Positions 15,967 to 23,084 of a stretch of DNA of 28,229 nt are shown one piece after another. The stretch spans positions 1 to 28,229 of IMG/VR virus record IMGVR_UViG_3300009418_000084. One strand, 5' to 3'. The notes under the pieces are model-generated. The model saw only the letters and a list, made by a program, of their open reading frames with translations. It was not told where the DNA came from and ran no database searches. The DNA comes from a virus. The translations under genes were made by a program, and so were the position numbers. Position 1 is the stretch's first letter; every line of letters starts with the position of its first letter.

Positions 15967-16887
15967 ATGCCTGCTAAAACCGAAAAACAAGCAAACTTCA
16001 TGAGAGCAGTAGCACACGGATGGAAACCTAAAGGCCGAAAAGCCCCATCCCCCTCTGTTGCTCGTCATTTCATGCATGTCAAAGAACAAGCACCCACAAA
16101 AAGATTTGGTGGACGCGAAGATAGGTTACGATCTATAGGTGCACAACTTGGAACTACGGCTGGAAAAGATGTAGCCAGGAGAACCGGTTTCGTCGGTACC
16201 CAAAGTAAAGATGAAGCAAGGAGAGGTGGTTTCCAAGGAACTCAACGACTAGATGTTGCTCGCAAAGAAGGGAGATTCGGCAAAATGAATCCTGATAAAG
16301 ATAGAGCATTTACACAAAGGACATCAAGACCTTCCACTCCAACCCTTAGTAGAAGGTCAGGGGAACTCCGTTTGGCAGCAAACAAAGAACACGGAGGATC
16401 CCCTCTAAGAGACAATAAAATGAACAACTTTATACACAATCCATATCAAATAACTCCAGAAACTATGGTTAATAAATCTTGGAGATCCACGGTCTTAGAA
16501 GATAGCGAAGTAGAAGCTGCTGAAGTAGAATCAAAAACTAAACAAGCAGCTTTAGATAGAGCACGTTCGCGCTTAAAGCGCTCTCGTGAGGCCGCTAAAT
16601 CTGCTACTAAAAGATTACTAAGTCTTCAAGCCCAATCTAGCAGAACGGGACACGTTAGACCTCCAGAGCGTCTAGCTGCTAACCAAGAATACGAAGGTGA
16701 ACTTCAAAACGAAGTAACCAAGAAGAGGAAAAAGGCTCAAGAAGAATTGGAACAGGCTGCAAAAGAAAATAAGCCTACTAACCGGAAAATAAGAAGAATG
16801 TTTCGTAAGTCTGGAAAGCAAAGGCAATTAGACATTACAACTACTCATGGCGGAAGAATGCCTGGTGAGTCTTATAATAAAAATTAG
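15967..16887 (+). CDS. Basic protein with 'KQANFMRAVAH' N-terminus and tandem repeats
   Basis: From ATG 15967 the product has 306 residues. The start MPAKTEKQANFMRAVAHGW followed by SVARHFM is a widespread short N-terminal motif of small phage proteins of unknown function, which is why this start is preferred over the in-frame GTG at 15895; no Shine-Dalgarno is visible for either. Residues 62-104 hold three related units of 14-15 residues (GT...DxARRxGF). The segment RLAAN(K/Q)E occurs twice (135, 235). The C-terminus holds EGELQNE (243-249) and RKIRRMFRKSG (273-283), a module shared with the convergent 310-residue protein. Very basic; possibly packaged with DNA (inference). Confidence 0.65.
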   Translation: MPAKTEKQANFMRAVAHGWKPKGRKAPSPSVARHFMHVKEQAPTKRFGGREDRLRSIGAQLGTTAGKDVARRTGFVGTQSKDEARRGGFQGTQRLDVARKEGRFGKMNPDKDRAFTQRTSRPSTPTLSRRSGELRLAANKEHGGSPLRDNKMNNFIHNPYQITPETMVNKSWRSTVLEDSEVEAAEVESKTKQAALDRARSRLKRSREAAKSATKRLLSLQAQSSRTGHVRPPERLAANQEYEGELQNEVTKKRKKAQEELEQAAKENKPTNRKIRRMFRKSGKQRQLDITTTHGGRMPGESYNKN

Positions 16888-16937
16888 TTGCAGGTGTAAG
16901 CGACATAATAGACACTCTCGTAGAGATAGCAGAGTTG

Positions 16938-17018
16938 ATGTCTAAGTCACTCACAGACCTAGTAGATATTATAAAATCTATTCGCTTTTGTGATCCTGGT
17001 GAAAGCTGGTACTCATGA
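16938..17018 (+). CDS. Possible 26-residue micro-ORF
   Basis: The frame encodes MSKSLTDLVDIIKSIRF then CDPGESWYS, amphipathic in its first part. Its TGA overlaps the ATG of the next small gene as ATGA, the same coupling seen at certain gene junctions here. The open frame extends upstream (DIIDTLVEIAEL) but without an ATG; GAG lies just before the chosen ATG. Size alone keeps this tentative. Confidence 0.3.
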   Translation: MSKSLTDLVDIIKSIRFCDPGESWYS

Positions 17019-17176
17019 GAAAACTAAGAAAAATCAACGAACAAGCTAATACCGTAGACCCTAATGCTTGGAAGCCAGAGAAGTGGACTGTATATCATCA
17101 GAAGAAACCAAAAGCCGGTTACGAAAACCCTAAATTTGCAAATAGGACTTCATTTAACAAGAAACACTGGCTTTGA
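17015..17176 (+). CDS. Small basic protein, 53 residues
   Basis: The product starts MRKLRKINEQANTVDPNAW, has KPEKWTVYHQKKPKAGY in the middle and ends FNKKHWL. It is rich in Lys, Asn and Trp and has no membrane segment. It fills the gap between the 306-residue gene and dCMP deaminase, ending 6 bases before the deaminase ATG, so it probably sits in the same operon. No family is recognised. The start is chosen from the ATGA overlap with the preceding micro-ORF. Confidence 0.5.
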   Translation: MRKLRKINEQANTVDPNAWKPEKWTVYHQKKPKAGYENPKFANRTSFNKKHWL

Positions 17177-17182
17177 TATCGT

Positions 17183-17593
17183 ATGACAATTACCAGGTTT
17201 GATCTGGCTTATATGAAGATGGCAGAGGAATGGAGTAACCTGTCCGTAGCCAATAGAAAGAAAGTTGGATGCCTTATAGTAAAACGTGGTCAAATCATCT
17301 CAGATGGCTTCAACGGCTCTCCTAGAGGATTTCCTAATGAATGTGAAGGGGAAGACGGAAAAACCCTTGAACACGTCCTGCACGCCGAGAGCAACGCTGT
17401 GACGAAGCTGGCAAAGAGTACTAACTCTTCTGAGGGAGCTTTTCTGTATGTTACTCTCTCCCCTTGTTTTGAATGTGCTAAACTTATTATTCAGGCAGAG
17501 ATTTCCCGCGTTGTATGCGGAGAAAAGTACAGAGTTAGAGACGGAATTAAACTGCTAAGAAAAGCTGGTATTGTAGTCGAGTTTATTGACTAA
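17183..17593 (+). CDS. cd: dCMP deaminase
   Basis: The 136-residue enzyme has the zinc-dependent deaminase signature: HAESN with His67 and catalytic Glu69, and TLSPCFECAK with Cys95 and Cys98 as zinc ligands. The FNGSPRGFPNECE segment (43-55) is typical of the dCMP deaminase branch (ComEB/T4 Cd). It converts dCMP to dUMP, feeding thymidylate synthesis for phage DNA. Length is below T4 Cd (193) but near bacterial ComEB-type enzymes. It is last in the plus-strand operon and its stop overlaps the convergent basic protein gene by 4 bases. Confidence 0.92.
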   Translation: MTITRFDLAYMKMAEEWSNLSVANRKKVGCLIVKRGQIISDGFNGSPRGFPNECEGEDGKTLEHVLHAESNAVTKLAKSTNSSEGAFLYVTLSPCFECAKLIIQAEISRVVCGEKYRVRDGIKLLRKAGIVVEFID

Positions 17594-18522
17594 GGATAGT
17601 TTGGCAAGTCGCCATACATCTGATCGTCTGCTTCCTGTTTAGCTGATTGATGCAAGGCGCCACCTCTTCTGAAGGCCACTCTTAGCTTTCTGTATGGTCG
17701 GCTTCCTTTTACCTTCTCAGCGGCTTTCTTAGCTAAATCACGAACGCCTGCTTCATTTTGAAGTTCGCCTTCCAATCTTCTGCTTTCCCTAGGACCACCA
17801 GCCTTAAATGCCTTCGTAGCTTTTCTTACCCTCATCCACCTCTTGAAACGACCCAAAGGTCTTACAGCCTTTCTTGCGCGAGCCGCTCTTTGCCTTGGAG
17901 ACATTGGAAGAAATCCGGCATCCTTGACTCCAGTCCCGGGACCCTCTGCGCCCATCGAGCGGCTGGTGTCTGCCCTTAAATTCCTTATGGAGCGAGCTGT
18001 TTGATTCCGTAGCAGTCTTACTTCCTTCCCTGGTGAGGTCCGTCGGGGGCTTATCCCCTCCGGAGATCCAGCGGCGACATTTTGTGCCTGTGTGTCTGAT
18101 CCAACTCCAGCCATAAACCGGTCATGCTCGTCTGGAACTTTCATTTTCTGTGCCCCAGTCCTTCCACCGGTAGTTTGGACGTAGCGGTTCGCGGCGCTCT
18201 CGGCCTCTCCTCCCCGCTTGTGCAGCCCTGCCACTTTTCGTTCTCGCGAGCGAGTAGCTCTAGCTGCAAAACTTGTAGGGTCGCTAACAGGTTTAAGTTC
18301 GTTAATCCCGTCACCTTCGTGTTCTTGGTGATCACCCTGCATTTCTTGGCGTTCCCTCTTGCCTGCTCCCTCTTCATCGGAATAGTCATAGTCTCTAATC
18401 TTGGATTTTTTAGCCTTGGATTTTTTAGCCTTCTTTTTGGCTTCCATCATAGTCTTAGTCTTCATGGACTCGTTAATGAAGCGGTTAACAGTCTCTTCTG
18501 AAATTTGAGTAGGGTGTTTCAT
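17590..18522 (-). CDS. Basic Arg/Lys-rich protein with capsid-targeting-like N-terminus
   Basis: The 310-residue protein starts MKHPTQISEETVNRFINE|SM, where INE|S (16-19) fits the T4 prohead protease rule (L/I-x-E before Ala/Gly/Ser); T4 internal proteins use similar short N-terminal targeting peptides. Next come a Lys run made of a duplicated AKKSK unit (residues 32-41), an acidic patch (DYDYSDEEG), and a long Arg-rich region. The C-terminus carries EGELQNEA (251-258) and RKLRVAFRRGG (278-288), shared with the 306-residue protein encoded on the other strand. Likely disordered and nucleic-acid binding; a packaged internal head protein is inferred. It follows the hydrolase gene by 10 bases. 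Confidence 0.65.
   Translation of the reverse strand: MKHPTQISEETVNRFINESMKTKTMMEAKKKAKKSKAKKSKIRDYDYSDEEGAGKRERQEMQGDHQEHEGDGINELKPVSDPTSFAARATRSRERKVAGLHKRGGEAESAANRYVQTTGGRTGAQKMKVPDEHDRFMAGVGSDTQAQNVAAGSPEGISPRRTSPGKEVRLLRNQTARSIRNLRADTSRSMGAEGPGTGVKDAGFLPMSPRQRAARARKAVRPLGRFKRWMRVRKATKAFKAGGPRESRRLEGELQNEAGVRDLAKKAAEKVKGSRPYRKLRVAFRRGGALHQSAKQEADDQMYGDLPNYP
18401..18430. repeat. Perfect 15-bp tandem duplication
   Basis: CTTGGATTTTTTAGC occurs twice head to tail (18401-18415 and 18416-18430). On the minus strand it encodes two copies of AKKSK in the basic protein, so it changes the length of a Lys run without breaking the frame. Confidence 0.9.
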
Positions 18523-18532
18523 TCTATTATAT

Positions 18533-21500
18533 TTAGAGAGGGGACTTCAGTATTGTATTGTTTATTGGTAATAATAAGAAGGAATTACCCCCAATTCTAA
18601 TTCTTAACTCAAATTCTTCGAAACTAGGTAACCCAGTAAATACCCCACCTGCGATAGGATATTTAGAGCCTGGAATTCCTTCAACCTTACTTCCCTCCTC
18701 ATACGGGGGCTGTTGTATAGACATATTCCACAGTTTAACTCTTATTCTGTTTCCTGAGGAGAATTTATAGTAATACGGATTTAAGGGGAATTTTGCTCTA
18801 TAGAAATTAGAAGTACTTGTAGTCTGTTGATCAACTTGAGAATACAACGCTCCTACCACATACTTTTCATTTTCTGCTGGATCTACTTCATACAGCGCGG
18901 CAAAGATTTGAAAAGACCCTGTGTTTGAGCTTACATCAATAACCGCGCTAGGAGAGCCAAGAAGAGTTTTTGGTTTGTTCAATACAGGTCCATCCCATGA
19001 AATATTAGTGCTGGATACCATAGGGACCTCTCCATAATGTCCCGGGTAGCCCTTGTATTGTGAGTAGCTATCTTTATTGATGTCTATAGCGCTCGGAACT
19101 AGCATCCTGTGTTGGTATACATCATTTTTATAGTAACCTTCAACATTACTCCTGTACCAATTACGAAAAATTACTCCTGGTGCTGGTTCGGGAGGGTCTA
19201 TAAGATCCCTATCCCCTACCCCACCAACAGAAAGAGGTATATCATGTGTTGGGACGAAAGGAAATATCCCTTCACCCCACGATTCAACGAGATTCTCGAA
19301 ATCTCCAGAGGAAAACATTAACCTGTGGTTTATAGAAAATCTATGATAGTCAGTTGTTGATAACGGATCATCTAAGTCAATTCTCAACAACGAGTCATAC
19401 GGAGGAGGCCAATGATCGAATTGTGATACAAATTTTTCAGAGTCTGGGTTATTATACTCTTCACCTTCAGGGACAGTAATCATTCCAGCTGCGGGTAAAT
19501 AGTCTACAAATCCTTGTGGTGCTGTGTTGACTGCCGACAATAAATAATTTTTGTTGTCTATAGGAATTGGAACCCCTCTAGCCCAGTAGCTAATCCAATC
19601 TTTTTCTCTTTTATCTATCAAAGCGAATTCTTTGTTACTGCGTGCGGTTCCGTGAGCCACCCCGTGTGTACATAAAAATGTCGTTTTTGCGTTTTTGTTT
19701 TGTTCAGCTCTTTTTATAAAATACTGTATGTTGTTAACAGGTGACATAATGATGTCATCATACCCCATATGGAATGCTATGTTAGTATCGGATGAGTACC
19801 ACCTACTAAACCATACTTTATCCCCGTCAAATTCTCCGGAAATATAAGGGAGAATTGCCGTGCCAAAATTTTCGTAATTAGGTTGATATCCTTCCTCTGT
19901 ATCCTCACTAGAATACATCCTCCCTAATTTAAAAGATGCCCCCCCATAACCCTTGGAACACACTTTAATGATTTCCCCCGCTTCCAAACTTACAAGGCCC
20001 TCAGGCATGCACCTATACCAGCCATATCTTTCAATTACAGGCGAATTGGAAGATGAAGTGTAGCTATCCCACGTCGATCCGGACTTTGTATATGCTTTAG
20101 GCCATACCCACGATGCAAATGGTAGTTCAACGCCTGCATCCGTAGATCTGGGATCAAAATGAAGCATTCCGGAAGGCGCATAAGGTACGTTTCCAATTGC
20201 TCCATATTCGCTGAAATTCAACTCCGTCTCACTGTGATTAACTTTTCCTGTTCGAAAGAAAGTCTTTAAGCTGTCCCAATCCCACTTTTCCCACCAATAC
20301 TCCACAGGAAAAATACACACAGGATTAGACCAAATCCCTAAGTCTTGTAGGTCCCAACCCTTAAACTGATCGGGATTATAATACTCTAAGGAATCAGACC
20401 ATTGAGTTTTTCCTTTTTTGGCATATAGAAAAAAACTAAAATGTTGTTTGATTCCTCCATCCCATTCTCCTTCAGTAACATGACCCCATGCATCAATCAG
20501 GGCACCTCCAGCATGGATTGATTTTATAGTCCTGAATCCCTGCAAAGGAAATTGGTTATCTATTGGATTGTATGGATCAGTAGCGCTATACTTCCGAAAT
20601 CCATTTTCCGGATCTTCTGCTCCTGATCTTGGATTCATGTAAGATTTTCCAAACTCCAAAGTAGAAGTATTATAATTATATCTTACAAGCTTATCGATTG
20701 ACATGTTTTGAGTATATTTGAGACCCGAGTCTACAGACATATAAAGTGGTACGGCTCCAGCCAGAGAAAAACCAGCGGCGTGCATATTATCCAAATCCAT
20801 CAAGAGTTTAAACTCATTTCTCGATGGGTGGGGAACCATTATAGTTTTTTCGTTCTCCTCTCCTTTATTCTCATTTTGAATAAGACTTCCATCTCTATCA
20901 AATATTTGAGAAGTTATTTTAGTCGGCTCAAATACTAATGGTGTTTGACCACCTTGTCCTACATCGTATGCTGTTCCTTGGTAGAGACACTCTATAACTT
21001 CCCAAGTATCCAACCTGTGTCTAATCGAAGTCTCATAACTCCTACCACGGAATCGTGGATCATTTCTAGCTACGGATTCGCCACGACCCCTAATATCAGG
21101 TAGAATGACAAAAAACCCTCTCTCTGTCCATTTTAGTGCTTCTTGACCTACAAGAGTTCTGTTAGAAGGCCCAGTATGGGATACGATCATTACAGGAAGT
21201 TTGTCTCCTCCAGCAAGGGCTACTTCAGAACTCTCGATTGAGTAGCGAAAATCTACTAGCATATAATATCCATCAGACAGGATAATACCTCCAGTGCTCT
21301 CTATAATAGCCTGAGGGGGGAATTCTGGGTGCTGCTGACGAATCTTGTAGATATAATCCCCATCCCTCCATATCCTAGCCTGAGCTGTTAGAGTGTAAAC
21401 TCCGTAAGATTCAAAGCTATCTTCCTGGACTTCGTACACTGCATAGAAAAAATTCTGAAACGCAGGACGGATAACGTCTCCAGCCCGAAGATTTCTACCA

Positions 21501-21865
21501 AGAAGTTTTCTTATCTCTTCTCTGTTAAAAGTAAAAGACAACTCACTAGTCAATTCTAATCCAAATTCAGATAAATTCTCCTGGATAGGAACCGGATCGA
21601 AATGAGCGTAAGTCCCTACTGGAACTGGGGATAGAGCTTTTATACGATCTTCGTCGTATAAATCATCAAAGTTTTCTGTAGATAAAAACTTATAAACAGT
21701 GACTTCGGATCCCCCCAATTTAATTAGTTCATTATTGACCATATTAAAAAGAGCTCTGTCAGCCCCGAAATCTTCGAAAACTGACAGAGTCCCTTCATTA
21801 AAAATATCTTCAATTTCTAATCCATTCTCAAGATTAGGTGCATTAAATTGGTCTTTATCCGACAT
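18533..21865 (-). CDS. Neck-domain / alpha-beta hydrolase fusion: gp14-like N-terminus, S15/CocE-type hydrolase, PepX_C-like jelly roll
   Basis: This 1110-residue protein has three parts. Residues about 25-175 follow T4 neck protein gp14 (NNELIKLGGSEVTVYKF, then SEFGLELTSELSFTFNREE, then RAGDVI, then FYAVYEV). Residues about 195-750 form an alpha/beta hydrolase of the S15 peptidase/CocE-NonD esterase group: MLVDFRYS, LPVMIVSH, LPDIRGRGES (255-264), nucleophile GFSLAG (Ser367), acid in GYDDIIMSP (Asp704) and His738 in THGVAHG, with a long insertion between Ser and Asp. Residues about 945-1095 look like the jelly-roll of X-Pro dipeptidyl peptidases (LLGSPSAVIDVSS, GNRIRVKLWNMS). It is probably a virion-bound hydrolase; the substrate is unknown. 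The ATG at 21865 has no clear ribosome site and may be coupled to the gene 15 bases upstream. Confidence 0.85.
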   Translation of the reverse strand: MSDKDQFNAPNLENGLEIEDIFNEGTLSVFEDFGADRALFNMVNNELIKLGGSEVTVYKFLSTENFDDLYDEDRIKALSPVPVGTYAHFDPVPIQENLSEFGLELTSELSFTFNREEIRKLLGRNLRAGDVIRPAFQNFFYAVYEVQEDSFESYGVYTLTAQARIWRDGDYIYKIRQQHPEFPPQAIIESTGGIILSDGYYMLVDFRYSIESSEVALAGGDKLPVMIVSHTGPSNRTLVGQEALKWTERGFFVILPDIRGRGESVARNDPRFRGRSYETSIRHRLDTWEVIECLYQGTAYDVGQGGQTPLVFEPTKITSQIFDRDGSLIQNENKGEENEKTIMVPHPSRNEFKLLMDLDNMHAAGFSLAGAVPLYMSVDSGLKYTQNMSIDKLVRYNYNTSTLEFGKSYMNPRSGAEDPENGFRKYSATDPYNPIDNQFPLQGFRTIKSIHAGGALIDAWGHVTEGEWDGGIKQHFSFFLYAKKGKTQWSDSLEYYNPDQFKGWDLQDLGIWSNPVCIFPVEYWWEKWDWDSLKTFFRTGKVNHSETELNFSEYGAIGNVPYAPSGMLHFDPRSTDAGVELPFASWVWPKAYTKSGSTWDSYTSSSNSPVIERYGWYRCMPEGLVSLEAGEIIKVCSKGYGGASFKLGRMYSSEDTEEGYQPNYENFGTAILPYISGEFDGDKVWFSRWYSSDTNIAFHMGYDDIIMSPVNNIQYFIKRAEQNKNAKTTFLCTHGVAHGTARSNKEFALIDKREKDWISYWARGVPIPIDNKNYLLSAVNTAPQGFVDYLPAAGMITVPEGEEYNNPDSEKFVSQFDHWPPPYDSLLRIDLDDPLSTTDYHRFSINHRLMFSSGDFENLVESWGEGIFPFVPTHDIPLSVGGVGDRDLIDPPEPAPGVIFRNWYRSNVEGYYKNDVYQHRMLVPSAIDINKDSYSQYKGYPGHYGEVPMVSSTNISWDGPVLNKPKTLLGSPSAVIDVSSNTGSFQIFAALYEVDPAENEKYVVGALYSQVDQQTTSTSNFYRAKFPLNPYYYKFSSGNRIRVKLWNMSIQQPPYEEGSKVEGIPGSKYPIAGGVFTGLPSFEEFELRIRIGGNSFLLLPINNTILKSPL

Positions 21866-21879
21866 GCTATCATGCGGCT

Positions 21880-22062
21880 TTACTTAACGACATCTAAAAG
21901 TTGAGTCATAAGATCTCCAACCGCTAATTTATATAATAGAACAAAATACATCAATCTTATACCAGTTTTTGCTAAAGACTCAGCAAGGTCGATAATTGAT
22001 TGGTATGTCCTATCAGCAGCTGTATTGAGATAATTAAAAACTTCTCTTACTTTTTTCATCAT
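21880..22062 (-). CDS. Small membrane-like protein, 60 residues
   Basis: The product starts MMKKVREVFNYLNTAADR and contains one hydrophobic segment (IRLMYFVLLYKLAVGDLM, about residues 35-52) preceded by an amphipathic helix. It has the best ribosome site in the window, AAGGAGG at 22069-22075 with 6 bases to the ATG, implying strong expression. A 5-bp hairpin (22082-22095) lies just before that. A holin-like, membrane-anchoring or assembly role is possible, but no family is recognised. It lies directly upstream of the hydrolase fusion gene. Confidence 0.6.
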   Translation of the reverse strand: MMKKVREVFNYLNTAADRTYQSIIDLAESLAKTGIRLMYFVLLYKLAVGDLMTQLLDVVK

Positions 22063-22068
22063 AATAAA

Positions 22069-22075
22069 CCTCCTT
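22069..22075 (-). promoter_or_regulatory. Strong Shine-Dalgarno AAGGAGG
   Basis: Full match to the anti-SD, 6 bases before ATG 22062. Most other genes in this block have weak or no SD, so this small gene is probably translated far more efficiently. Confidence 0.75.
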
Positions 22076-22081
22076 ATTATT

Positions 22082-22095
22082 CGCCCTATCGGGCG
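22082..22095 (-). other. Hairpin across the stop codon of the 118-residue gene
   Basis: The minus strand reads CGCCC-GATA-GGGCG, a perfect 5-bp GC stem with a 4-base loop. The TAG stop (22086-22088) of the upstream gene is formed by the loop end and the first stem base. No T-run follows, so it is not a typical terminator; an mRNA processing or stability element is possible. Confidence 0.5.
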
Positions 22096-22442
22096 TCCGG
22101 GTTGTAATTGGGATCGGACGCGGCGGCCTCGCTTCCCGGGCTGTATGTTGGTTTCAAATGTGCACCTCTAGCGGCTGTATCTATCTGTGTCCACCGCTTG
22201 GGGTCTGCCATCTCTTTCCCCATCTGTCGCTGTTTCATGATTCTTGGGGTGGACTTCTGTATTGATGCGGCGTGTACAGGAGAGGGTTCGGCTTCTACAG
22301 AAGTGGCTGCTTCTTTTGCAGCTCTGTCACGTGCTTTTTGGTTTTCTCTTCTTTTCTTTGCTGTAATCCTTTCCTGCAAGAATCCGCCCACTGGTTTCCA
22401 TTTAGGTTTTTGAGGGTCGATATAACGAAGAAAGGATTCCAT
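22086..22442 (-). CDS. Small basic protein of unknown function, 118 residues
   Basis: The product starts MESFLRYIDPQKPKWKPVGG, has a Lys/Arg/Ala helix (TAKKRRENQKARDRAAKEAA) and an Ala/Ser/Pro-rich second half ending SDPNYNPDAR. It is basic and probably largely disordered, similar in style to the other basic proteins of this phage but without a shared motif that I can see. It lies between two small membrane-type genes in a tight block; the gap to the next gene upstream is 19 bases. No function can be assigned. Confidence 0.55.
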   Translation of the reverse strand: MESFLRYIDPQKPKWKPVGGFLQERITAKKRRENQKARDRAAKEAATSVEAEPSPVHAASIQKSTPRIMKQRQMGKEMADPKRWTQIDTAARGAHLKPTYSPGSEAAASDPNYNPDAR

Positions 22443-22461
22443 TGTAATTGTCTATTACTAT

Positions 22462-22611
22462 TTACCAGAGATAGAAATGCCCGAAGAATGAAATCACCCC
22501 TACAATGATCAAAGTACCAACAGTTAGCACTGCAATAGCTAGAAGAATCGCGTTCCTCCACTCCTTTCTTTGTCGGGCTCGTTCGTTGAGTTTTTTTAGC
22601 GTGTTTAGCAT
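22462..22611 (-). CDS. Single-pass membrane protein, 49 residues
   Basis: The frame starts MLNTLKKLNERARQRKEWR and continues with a single strong hydrophobic helix, AILLAIAVLTVGTLIIVGVI (residues 21-40), ending SFFGHFYLW. The basic N-terminus before the helix predicts N-in orientation. Such small one-helix proteins occur as phage holin partners or membrane anchors, but no family is recognised. It is preceded by a 2-base gap after the stop of the 154-residue gene, implying coupled translation in the same transcript. It is short, but composition and position make it credible. Confidence 0.6.
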   Translation of the reverse strand: MLNTLKKLNERARQRKEWRNAILLAIAVLTVGTLIIVGVISFFGHFYLW

Positions 22612-22613
22612 AG

Positions 22614-23078
22614 CTACGCAGGAGATATGACTCGGCTTGCATGTATATTTATTAAAGCTTCAGATCCACCACTAAATACTAACTTGTCTACGCCTACCCC
22701 ATATCCCGGTGTTATTTTTATTCCTTGCGGGAATCTAATCGTTTCTGCCTTCTTGGCCTTTGTAGTAAGAACAAGAAAAACGGCGTCATCTATAGTTTGA
22801 TCAGAGTGGGCAATTGCGGGATCATAGAAAGACCCTCCCCATAGTACTCCTGCAGTGGCTATTGTGATAGACCAGACAACCCAGTAGTCTGAACTTTTTC
22901 CCTCTGGAAAATAACTTGTATTGGAAGGTGCGGGAAGGAACACGTATGGAGTCCCATAGGTTTTGAGATTGATAGAAGATGCAGTAGTTACAGCTGAGTC
23001 CTTGAGACCTTCCACAGAAGCTCCTTCTTGCCTCTTCCATCCTGGGGTATATGCTATTCCACTATTAGTTGCAGCCAT
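22614..23078 (-). CDS. Virion-like beta protein, paralogue A of a tandem pair
   Basis: The 154-residue protein begins MAATNSGIAYTPGWKRQEG, almost the same as the next upstream gene, followed by a Ser/Thr/Tyr-rich beta pattern, a central SDYWVVWSITIATAGVLWGG, and FLVLTTKAKKAETIRFP then GYGVGVDKLVFSGG. The second half looks like a small beta-sandwich of a decoration, head-fibre or tail-fibre type. The first 16 codons are nearly identical in the two genes, while the rest is strongly diverged. A structural role is inferred from composition and the block of virion genes. Confidence 0.65.
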   Translation of the reverse strand: MAATNSGIAYTPGWKRQEGASVEGLKDSAVTTASSINLKTYGTPYVFLPAPSNTSYFPEGKSSDYWVVWSITIATAGVLWGGSFYDPAIAHSDQTIDDAVFLVLTTKAKKAETIRFPQGIKITPGYGVGVDKLVFSGGSEALINIHASRVISPA

Positions 23079-23084
23079 AGTCTG

